Part shown: piece by piece, positions 45,781 to 51,706 of the stretch | How positions within the stretch are numbered: the stretch's first letter is position 1 | How the letters are laid out: each line of letters opens with the position of its first letter | Source of the DNA: a virus | Length of the DNA stretch: 64,000 bases | IMG/VR virus record: IMGVR_UViG_3300028597_000009 | Span: 1 to 64,000 of that record | Direction: 5' to 3' (one strand) | Program-made: the position numbers and the translations under genes | Notes under the pieces: generated by a model | What the model saw: only the letters and a program-made list of their open reading frames with translations | Told to the model about the DNA's origin: nothing | The model's database searches: none

Positions 45781-46217
45781 GAGCCTAATTGATTTTCCAT
45801 CTACCTATATATTTTATTTGGTGGCTGCGCCGGGGCGCCGGGGGTAGATGTTTATTTTTGCTTTTCACTTCCCTTCGGGAACAGTAGGCGAAAATGGAAT
45901 AAACTTTTGTGGTTAATTTCTTCGCTTTTTCGTTCCCTTCTCTATTACGCGTGCGCACGCGCTCCGTGCGCTAAAGAACCTATAAATATATTTATATATT
46001 TATTATTCTTTATTGCTTTTACTGCTTTTAAAAAGCATGGAAACGCCTGCGCGTGTACGCACACGAGGTAAACAGAAGGGAAGAATATCTCAGACCTAAA
46101 TTATCAGGGTGACAGGTAGAAATATTAAATCACTTGCGAAATGATTTATAGATTATACCACGGATTCGCGTTTTGTACCAGAAATTAATCGATGTATTGT
46201 ATACGGAGCACTGAAAC
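45781..46217. other. Origin-like or regulatory intergenic region: palindrome plus AT-rich core
   Basis: This 437-base stretch lies between divergent genes. It holds a perfect 14-bp palindrome CGCGTGCGCACGCG (45948-45961), then about 60 bases that are almost all A/T (45971-46035), then another GC-rich alternating element with similar composition (46047-46065). GC-rich alternating elements flanking an easily melted core are common at replication origins. It could instead be a double promoter region. A weak early-promoter-like TAAATTAT lies at 46097. A GGGGCGCCGGGG element is at about 45831-45843. Confidence 0.45.
46097..46104 (+). promoter_or_regulatory. Possible weak early promoter element
   Basis: TAAATTAT in the context CAGACCTAAATTATCAGG resembles the CAGGTCTATATTAC block but differs at several positions. 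It lies 114 bases before the first Ntn hydrolase gene. Confidence 0.35.
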
Positions 46218-46781
46218 ATGACGACAGTGTGTTACGACGGGCAACACATGGTCAGCGACTCACAGAGTACGTTCGGCCAGATGAGTAGTCTTACCCCTTT
46301 CCAGAAAATCCATACACCCGAAGAGGGCGACTACTGGGAAGTGAACGGTGTCAAGGCAATCGTGTTTGGCATTTCGGGGAATGCCATGGCGGTTGAGAAC
46401 CTCAAGGAGAAACTCCGCGAGAACCTGACCTACAAGACTCGGTTCAACGAGGAAGAGATGCAGTTCTCCACGATCATCGTCGATGAGAACGGTCGGACCT
46501 ATCGCTGGAACTGCAACAAGACACGCACTCGCCCAATGGAGATTCTGGAACTCTTGCCCACCATGCCACCTGTGGCGGTAGGTTCTGGTTACCAGTTCGC
46601 CATGGGGATCCTCGCTATCGGCAAGGACGCGAAGTCTGCTGTGAAGACGGCGATCCGTTTGGACCCTCACTCCGGTGGGGAACTCCAAGTCTGGGAATTC
46701 CCGGGCAAACCTGACAAACCTTCGGTTCGACCTGCAAAGGCCAAACCCACTGCCAAGAAATCCGCTGGAGCAAAAGCATGA
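46218..46781 (+). CDS. Proteasome/HslV-like Ntn hydrolase, copy 1, 187 aa
   Basis: A 187-residue protein that starts MTT: removal of Met would expose Thr as the nucleophile, as in HslV and proteasome beta subunits. Asp14 (VSDS) and Lys30 (FQK) keep the 16-residue Asp-Lys spacing of the proteasome active site (Asp17, Lys33). FGISGN (50-55) and AVGSG (120-124) match the conserved glycine turns. A Pro/Lys-rich tail (about 160-187) is extra. Such proteins usually assemble into rings and cleave peptides with an ATPase partner. None is seen nearby, so it may work alone or with host HslU. The stop overlaps the start of copy 2 (ATGA). Confidence 0.75.
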   Translation: MTTVCYDGQHMVSDSQSTFGQMSSLTPFQKIHTPEEGDYWEVNGVKAIVFGISGNAMAVENLKEKLRENLTYKTRFNEEEMQFSTIIVDENGRTYRWNCNKTRTRPMEILELLPTMPPVAVGSGYQFAMGILAIGKDAKSAVKTAIRLDPHSGGELQVWEFPGKPDKPSVRPAKAKPTAKKSAGAKA

Positions 46782-47341
46782 CCACGATAGCCTACGACGG
46801 CTCGCTACTGGTAAGTGATTCGGCCATGACAGTCGATAGCACCATGTATCCAGCCGCCTTCCGCAAGATCTACACACCCGAGGAAGGAGAGTACTGGGAT
46901 ATCAACGGGGTTCGTATCCTGGCTTTCGGTCATGCGGGTGACGTTGAGACCATTCACTTGGTCAAGGAAGCTCTGGCCGACGGGATCACCTACAAGACCA
47001 CTCTCGATGCACCGAACATGGGTTTCTCAACCATCATGATCGACGAGAACGGTTTGGCTCACATGTGGTTGTTCTCGAACAACAAGGGTCAGGACAGTTA
47101 CACCCTGCTCCCGATGTTGCCTCCGGTAGCGGTTGGTTCGGGTAGCGACTTTGCCATGGCTGTAATGACCATCGGTAAGAGCGCCAAGGTGGCGGTGAAG
47201 GCATCCATCAAGTTGGATATCAACTCGGATGGTAATCTTCAGATCTTCGAATTCCCTGGAAGACCTGAGAAACCTTCGAAGCGACCAGAGATCGAGGCAC
47301 CGACCTTGCCAGAGGCCGTGACCGAGAAAGGTGCTGACTAA
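46778..47341 (+). CDS. Proteasome/HslV-like Ntn hydrolase, copy 2, 187 aa
   Basis: A paralogue of the preceding gene with the same length and layout: Met-Thr2-Thr3-Ile start, Asp14, Lys30 (FRK), FGHAG and AVGSG at the same places, and a Pro-rich tail. The two share the KIxTPEEGxYW and FSTIxxDENG blocks but differ widely elsewhere, so duplication is old. The four-base overlap suggests equal synthesis and possibly a hetero-oligomeric ring. The catalytic set is intact in both, so neither is an obvious inactive partner. Function in the phage cycle is unknown. Confidence 0.75.
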   Translation: MTTIAYDGSLLVSDSAMTVDSTMYPAAFRKIYTPEEGEYWDINGVRILAFGHAGDVETIHLVKEALADGITYKTTLDAPNMGFSTIMIDENGLAHMWLFSNNKGQDSYTLLPMLPPVAVGSGSDFAMAVMTIGKSAKVAVKASIKLDINSDGNLQIFEFPGRPEKPSKRPEIEAPTLPEAVTEKGAD

Positions 47342-47532
47342 CGAAATTTATCTATCCTATGCGTGGACCTGTGAGTGCACCTCCCTGAAGAAGATAGTTC
47401 GTTAGTGGTTCCGCGATGATAGTTTGGAGTACCTACTCGCACTGACCGGTCATGTCCCCCCGTTAGCATCCGGTCAGCCAGCAATTTACCGCTGGGAAAA
47501 ACTCCTCTAGTACAAACCTGCCCCCTATGGTG
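47342..47532 (+). ncRNA. Candidate structured RNA region after the Ntn hydrolases
   Basis: There is no credible ORF in this 190-base stretch. A 9-bp perfect inverted repeat (47337-47345 with 47398-47406) extends inward through 47352-47356 with 47393-47397, forming a long irregular hairpin that begins at the stop codon of the preceding gene. No tRNA pattern is visible. It may be a 3' UTR structure or a small RNA. Confidence 0.4.
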
Positions 47533-47577
47533 CCCAGACCCTCCTGCCGGGGTCTGGGTGCTGTGGGTTCTTTTTTT
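47533..47577 (+). terminator. Intrinsic terminator
   Basis: CCCAGACC (47533-47540) pairs with GGTCTGGG (47551-47558); TTCTTTTTTT follows at 47568-47577. Confidence 0.7.
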
Positions 47578-47726
47578 GCATTTTGTTTTAACCGGAAGAG
47601 TTTATTTTATACTTGCCTACGTCGTGTCGTTTCCTTGGTTGGGTTTTGACATGCGTAGACATAGGGAGTGGGTCCGAAATTTACTTCCTGTAGCAGGTAA
47701 CTCCTCTTCAAGCAATTGTTTCTTCG
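47578..47726 (+). ncRNA. Non-coding segment between two terminators, possible small RNA
   Basis: About 150 bases bounded by a terminator on each side, with no gene that has a ribosome binding site. A second terminator directly after implies a separate transcript starts in this segment. No promoter was recognised. It is an RNA candidate only. Confidence 0.35.
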
Positions 47727-47727
47727 G

Positions 47728-47770
47728 AAACCCCCTTACTGGCTAACTATGCGGTAAGGGTTTATTTTTT
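47728..47770 (+). terminator. Intrinsic terminator upstream of phuZ
   Basis: CCCTTAC (47733-47739) pairs with GTAAGGG (47754-47760), followed by TTTATTTTTT. It insulates the phuZ early promoter. Confidence 0.75.
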
Positions 47771-47813
47771 ACTTGAGAGCCATTTTCTTAGGATGTAGGT
47801 AACGGGCTGAAAT

Positions 47814-47831
47814 ATTTCAGGCCTACATCAT
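47814..47831 (+). promoter_or_regulatory. Early promoter of phuZ
   Basis: TTTCAGGCCTACATCAT matches the TTTCAGGTCTATATTAC block at 13 of 17 positions (core TACATCAT at 47824-47831). A hairpin follows at 47834-47858 (GTGC..AATCA with TGATT GCAC). The start codon is at 47895. Confidence 0.65.
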
Positions 47832-47894
47832 TAGTGCGTAATCAGTAAATGATTGCACGAATTCATTAACGGTAACTTCAAAGAGAAAATTTAC

Positions 47895-48893
47895 ATGAAT
47901 GTTAATAACTCGCAACTCGCTTACTTCCTCTGCGGTGGTACCGGTATCAACGTTGGTGTGGCTCTGAAGGGTGATTCCAAAACCGACAACAACAAGTCGG
48001 CCTTCTTCGTAGGTCTGGATTCCTCCAGCGCCAACTCTTCTCACGGCCTGTTCGAAATCGAATACATGGTCAAAGCCGGCAGCGCCGACGAGAAGACCCA
48101 AGGTTCCGGTAAAGTCAAAGCGACCAACTACCCACAAGCTGAACAGTTCGTTGCTCAGACTCTGGCCAAGCACAAACCGCGTCCTTACAACGTCGTGGTC
48201 TGCAACACCGCTGGCGGTACCGGTTCGATGCTGGGCTTCGTGCTGGCGCGTACGCTGCTGGCTCAGGGTCACCTGGTCGTGCTGTGCCTGATCAACGACA
48301 TGACCTCCCAGGTCGAGATGTCCAACGCCGTCGGCTCCCTGCGCTCCTTCGCCAACCAAACCGGCCCGAACTTCCTGGACACGGTAATCCCGTACCTGGA
48401 ATTCAACAACACCCTGGAAAACACTCGCGGCGAAGTCAACAGCAACATCGTTGACAAACTGAACATCCTCAGCCTGTTCCTGACCGGCGAGAATGGCGAG
48501 ATGGACTACCAGGACGTCAAGAACCTGCTCAGCTACTCGAAGCACTACGGCGTACCAGCAGCTCTGTCGCGCATCCGTTTCTTCGACGCCGACGCAGTGG
48601 CTCAGTTCACTGGCAAAGTTCCGGTGGCCGTTGCTTCCCTGTTCAAGGACAGCAACAGCGTGATCCCTCGCTTCAACGGTACCGTGATCCGTTCGACCGG
48701 TGTGTTCGCCAAAGACGTAGCCCGTCCGAAGAACACCGACGAGCTGCACATGGTCCTGGACCACGGCGAAGCTCTGCAAGAGCTGGAGCAGAAGATGAAA
48801 GAGCTGGACGACCGTAAGGTTGCCTCGTCTTCCAACTTCGTTCAGCAGAAAGATCTGAGCGCCGGCGCTGATGCTTCGGGCTTCGTACCTTAA
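47895..48893 (+). CDS. phuZ: PhuZ phage tubulin
   Basis: A 332-residue tubulin/FtsZ-family GTPase. CGGTGINV (13-20) is the first nucleotide-binding loop, and NTAGGTGSMLG (104-114) is the tubulin signature loop. Length is close to the 315 residues of the 201phi2-1 PhuZ. ATG 47895 begins at the natural first strand; a TTG upstream only adds residues without homology. PhuZ filaments make a dynamic spindle that centres the phage nucleus and carries capsids to it. The C-terminal tail is shorter in acidic residues than in 201phi2-1 PhuZ, where it helps polymerisation. It is transcribed alone, between its own early promoter and a terminator, with C-ending codons indicating high expression. Confidence 0.9.
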   Translation: MNVNNSQLAYFLCGGTGINVGVALKGDSKTDNNKSAFFVGLDSSSANSSHGLFEIEYMVKAGSADEKTQGSGKVKATNYPQAEQFVAQTLAKHKPRPYNVVVCNTAGGTGSMLGFVLARTLLAQGHLVVLCLINDMTSQVEMSNAVGSLRSFANQTGPNFLDTVIPYLEFNNTLENTRGEVNSNIVDKLNILSLFLTGENGEMDYQDVKNLLSYSKHYGVPAALSRIRFFDADAVAQFTGKVPVAVASLFKDSNSVIPRFNGTVIRSTGVFAKDVARPKNTDELHMVLDHGEALQELEQKMKELDDRKVASSSNFVQQKDLSAGADASGFVP

Positions 48894-48900
48894 GCACCTA

Positions 48901-48965
48901 GCAATATAGACGTAGGGTACCGGGGAGCGATCCTCGGTGCCTTATGGCTGCTATATTGTTTTTTG
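48901..48965 (+). terminator. Long-stem terminator of phuZ
   Basis: A long hairpin: AATATAG at 48903-48909 pairs with CTATATT at 48951-48957, with an inner GC stem capped by a GCGA loop near 48927. TTTTTTG follows. Confidence 0.8.
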
Positions 48966-49026
48966 ATATTTTCTTCTACAGCTTCGCAATATCTATAGGA
49001 GATTATTCATTGGGAGGGGCAAGAAG

Positions 49027-49323
49027 GTGTCTAGAAGCTTCTGCATTGATTTTAAATCATACTCCCTACTCTATGTAGTGGGTGCAGATCGAAACGTCTT
49101 GAAGCGATGCGTGGACGGAATTGATCTTGCGTCTATTTTGATAGATGAGGGCTTCAATAACTTCGAGAATCCTTACGTGTATAACCGCATGAAGGGTCGC
49201 GATATCAATTCATTAAGGGAGCAAGTAGCTGGCGCTGTATTGGGGATTCCCAGGGACGCGTTGGTAAGTGTAAGGCGCTTGGGGAATAATCAGCACATCG
49301 TGTTGGTTACGCTAAAGTACTAA
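49027..49323 (+). CDS. Small protein of a tandem array, 98 aa, GTG start
   Basis: GTG 49027 follows a purine-rich GGGAGGGG stretch. The 98-residue product opens with a strand-like FCIDFKSYSLLYVVG segment, has a helical centre, and ends with a beta hairpin (LVSVRRLGNNQHIVLVTLKY). The same plan of helices followed by a terminal hairpin recurs in the next genes. No known family. First of a run of seven closely packed genes. Confidence 0.7.
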   Translation: MSRSFCIDFKSYSLLYVVGADRNVLKRCVDGIDLASILIDEGFNNFENPYVYNRMKGRDINSLREQVAGAVLGIPRDALVSVRRLGNNQHIVLVTLKY

Positions 49324-49333
49324 AGGGGCTACC

Positions 49334-49882
49334 GTGATTTCATTCGACGTTCAACACTTGGCAAACAGTCTGCTTATGGAGACTGGTGATACATATGCAG
49401 TAAAGGAAGAAATTGCAATACGAATGGTCGAAGCAGCAATCGATATCATTAACGAGCCTAGAAAGCAAGACGCCATTCTGGATCCGTTGAATCATATCTG
49501 GGAAACGCATTACGGGCTGGTAACACCCGACCTTGTTATCCTGGCGGTCGTAGACGATCTACAGAAACAAATCAGACAGCACAACTGGGATACACGGTTG
49601 GTTGTCAAGCCGACATTTAAGAAAGTGTCGAACACGTTCCATCGGGCTACTGTGCAGATGGATCTGGATGCCACCCTCGCCAGACAAAAGACCAAGCCCA
49701 AAAAGAAAGCTGCTGTCCGGGCACAAGTAACGGCGACGACGGTGAGCGATAATCCTAGTGCGGAAGATATCAATGAATTCCTTGATGTTGTTGAACGCAG
49801 GAGTGAGCGACGAACTCCGCTACTTTCAGATCGACACCCAAAATTTATTGCAGAACCTTTTGCAAGAGATCGGCGGGATTAG
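49334..49882 (+). CDS. Small protein of a tandem array, 182 aa, GTG start
   Basis: GTG 49334 follows AAAGGGG. Residues 1-85 are helical, residues 86-112 resemble a strand pair, then a Lys/Ala/Thr-rich tail with a KKK patch (about 121-125) and an Arg-rich end. The last 110 bases overlap the following gene in another frame, and the tail in that overlap is the part with least structure. Function unknown. Confidence 0.68.
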   Translation: MISFDVQHLANSLLMETGDTYAVKEEIAIRMVEAAIDIINEPRKQDAILDPLNHIWETHYGLVTPDLVILAVVDDLQKQIRQHNWDTRLVVKPTFKKVSNTFHRATVQMDLDATLARQKTKPKKKAAVRAQVTATTVSDNPSAEDINEFLDVVERRSERRTPLLSDRHPKFIAEPFARDRRD

Positions 49883-50246
49883 TACAGGTATTCCTCCGGA
49901 CTTTGATCGCTATAAGGAAATGGCGTGGGGACTGCTTGAAATGGGTGTGATGTATTTCGGGGTAGGTAAAGGTCGCAGGATCGATGAGCAGCGTTACAAC
50001 CAAGCGTTAGTAAACAAGTTCACCTTGGCTGCTGATCGGGATGACATTATAACCGACATTGCTTCAGCGTTGCATACGCAACTGAGCACTGTGCTGGACA
50101 AGACTGCTTTGGAATACCCGTTTGCATATCAGATGTTGGCGAATGGGGACATCCTGATCGGGATCGATGTACGGGACTTTATTCCAATCCCGGCAGACGA
50201 TTTCGATCCTAATGAGGAGTGGGTTGATTATGAGCAGAGCACGTAG
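49773..50246 (+). CDS. Small protein of a tandem array, 157 aa
   Basis: ATG 49773 is preferred, with GGAAG upstream; ATG 49785 and GTG 49803 are alternatives, and the GTG 49758 form lacks a site. The product has a helical body (20-110) and a C-terminal hairpin (YQMLANGDILIGIDVRDF). It overlaps the previous gene by about 110 bases and the next one by 17. No family recognised. Confidence 0.68.
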   Translation: MNSLMLLNAGVSDELRYFQIDTQNLLQNLLQEIGGISTGIPPDFDRYKEMAWGLLEMGVMYFGVGKGRRIDEQRYNQALVNKFTLAADRDDIITDIASALHTQLSTVLDKTALEYPFAYQMLANGDILIGIDVRDFIPIPADDFDPNEEWVDYEQST

Positions 50247-50598
50247 CATCCCACTAGGCGTCCTCCCCACGATATTCAAGAAGTTTGGGTATCTAGATGG
50301 GGAGGTCACCACCCTCTTGACGATTTTGTTAATGATGTGCCGGACTAATGAAGAGACGTATCTCGAAGATATCATCTCGGAGTTCATTCGGACCGAAATG
50401 GATTTAGATCCGCTGCAAGCCCAGATCTTCATTCTGGAAGCGCTCCCAACCTTATTGGACATAGGCACGCAGTTCAGGCGATTGGCATTGACCGGTCACC
50501 TGTTACGGTATGACGTGTTCGGATACACCATTCTTTTGGAAGTCGACGATGACTACTCGAACCTTCAGCCACTCAGTGTCGGTCCCACCACTGACTGA
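50230..50598 (+). CDS. Small protein of a tandem array, 122 aa
   Basis: ATG 50230 with GAGGAG about ten bases upstream; the longer upstream reading has no site. The product is helical (15-85) and ends in strands with an acidic EVDDDYSNL tail. It overlaps neighbours on both sides (17 and 50 bases). Function unknown. Confidence 0.68.
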   Translation: MSRARSIPLGVLPTIFKKFGYLDGEVTTLLTILLMMCRTNEETYLEDIISEFIRTEMDLDPLQAQIFILEALPTLLDIGTQFRRLALTGHLLRYDVFGYTILLEVDDDYSNLQPLSVGPTTD

Positions 50599-50851
50599 TG
50601 TACCAGAAATGCTGGGTGCATACGGAACCCTGTTCCAGTCGCTCGGCATCTCGTTTGCACAACCGTTTCCTTTTCCTCTGAGCACGGGGTTTACTCACCC
50701 GATCCCAGAGGAGAACAAGAAGCTTACCGATGAGTTCTTCATGACCTCAATGCAGCTGACTAGCGCCAGCCAGATGAACGGCCCGCTATCGTTTGTAAAC
50801 GCCAGTGTATCCAGTTCTATGGTGACATTCATTTTCCAGTACAACGAGTAA
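50549..50851 (+). CDS. Small protein of a tandem array, 100 aa
   Basis: ATG 50549 follows GGAAG by six bases. The product is Ser/Thr/Phe/Pro-rich, with a terminal strand pair (LSFVNASVSSSMVTFIFQY). It is less helical than its neighbours, so it may be the outlier of the array or a small structural subunit. It overlaps the previous gene by 50 bases. Confidence 0.65.
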   Translation: MTTRTFSHSVSVPPLTDVPEMLGAYGTLFQSLGISFAQPFPFPLSTGFTHPIPEENKKLTDEFFMTSMQLTSASQMNGPLSFVNASVSSSMVTFIFQYNE

Positions 50852-50855
50852 CGAT

Positions 50856-51170
50856 ATGTGTAAACGCATCGTACAAATTGATTACGAGGAGCTTGCGGAT
50901 CATCTTCTAGTTTGTCATGCGTTAGACACACCAGCCGAATTGCTGACCTTCGAACGGGCGAGGGTTATCTTAGCTGAACACGTCGAACTCATTATGGACG
51001 AGAGTGATTACTATAGCCCGGATGCTGTCCTGACCGATATCTTGTTTAAGCACCACACCTTTGGGTCTATTAAAGATGTACATGTGACAACTGTCCCAGG
51101 TACCGTGGTGATTCGCGATGGCCATCCTTTGAAGCTTCCTCTGGTACTAATCGAGTTAGACTTTCTATAA
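50856..51170 (+). CDS. Small protein of a tandem array, 104 aa
   Basis: Five bases after the previous stop. The product is an acidic 104-residue protein with helices at 8-45 and 50-65 and a final beta hairpin (VHVTTVPGTVVIRDG then LPLVLIELDFL), again the shared plan. Its opening RIVQIDYEELADHLLVCH resembles the opening of the 182-aa member in spacing. Function unknown. Confidence 0.68.
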   Translation: MCKRIVQIDYEELADHLLVCHALDTPAELLTFERARVILAEHVELIMDESDYYSPDAVLTDILFKHHTFGSIKDVHVTTVPGTVVIRDGHPLKLPLVLIELDFL

Positions 51171-51182
51171 GGAGCATGTTGT

Positions 51183-51596
51183 ATGGCAACCCCAAACCCC
51201 GCCCAGGGAGATATCGTCACTTTCCAACTGGTGGTCAACAGCGTCAACGGTGATGAGCGCGTGGATGTAAAGGTAGACGGCCTGTTGAACTACTCCACTG
51301 CGCGCATGATCGACCCGCAACTTGTGATCAAGCACAAGAACCTTTATCCTTACTTCAAGGACAAGGTAAACCAAGTCGACGATCCGGCGATGTACAAATA
51401 CCTAGCGCTGATCGGCCGTAACGGCGCTACCGAGATCATCGGTATCCCGTGGATTAACGATTCGACCTTCCGTGTCATTGATGGTCGTAACGCTACGGTC
51501 GGCATTACCAACTGGCGTGAAGACTTCCGGGCTCCCCTGGCAACCTTCATGCAAGGGTTGGGCGCTTCCTACACACTCAACGTCTTCGATAAGTAA
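51183..51596 (+). CDS. Beta-rich protein, 137 aa
   Basis: ATG 51183 follows AAGGAG. The 137-residue protein alternates short strands and turns through most of its length (for example LALIGRNGATEIIGIPWI near 69-86), as in small virion barrel proteins. Codon use is closer to that of late structural genes than of the array before it. It is the last gene before a terminator. A minor virion or baseplate component is a reasonable guess. Confidence 0.72.
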   Translation: MATPNPAQGDIVTFQLVVNSVNGDERVDVKVDGLLNYSTARMIDPQLVIKHKNLYPYFKDKVNQVDDPAMYKYLALIGRNGATEIIGIPWINDSTFRVIDGRNATVGITNWREDFRAPLATFMQGLGASYTLNVFDK

Positions 51597-51607
51597 GGTG
51601 TGTAATT

Positions 51608-51660
51608 GATTACCGTGATTCCCATTAATAAGGGAGTCGCGGTAAATCACTTTATTTTTT
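51608..51660 (+). terminator. Intrinsic terminator
   Basis: A 16-17-bp imperfect stem (51608-51623 with 51632-51648) on an ATTAATA-type loop is followed by TTTATTTTTT. It closes the run from 49027. Confidence 0.85.
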
Positions 51661-51706
51661 GGTCCATCCATTTTTTATTTAAAGAATCACCTAGGGATTA
51701 ACTTAC

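Noticed and set aside
47342-47577. Possible tRNA in the region after the Ntn hydrolases
   Set aside because: No acceptor stem with a matching T-arm (GGTTCRANNCC) and anticodon arm could be assembled; the hairpins present do not make a cloverleaf.
47558-47746. 62-codon frame with hydrophobic start between two terminators
   Set aside because: It begins inside the stem-loop and T-run of the terminator at 47533-47577, and its hydrophobic start is simply the translated T-run. No ribosome binding site.
48901-48910. AATATAGAC read as a minus-strand TATATT early promoter
   Set aside because: It is one arm of the phuZ terminator hairpin (pairs with 48951-48957), and no minus-strand gene follows.
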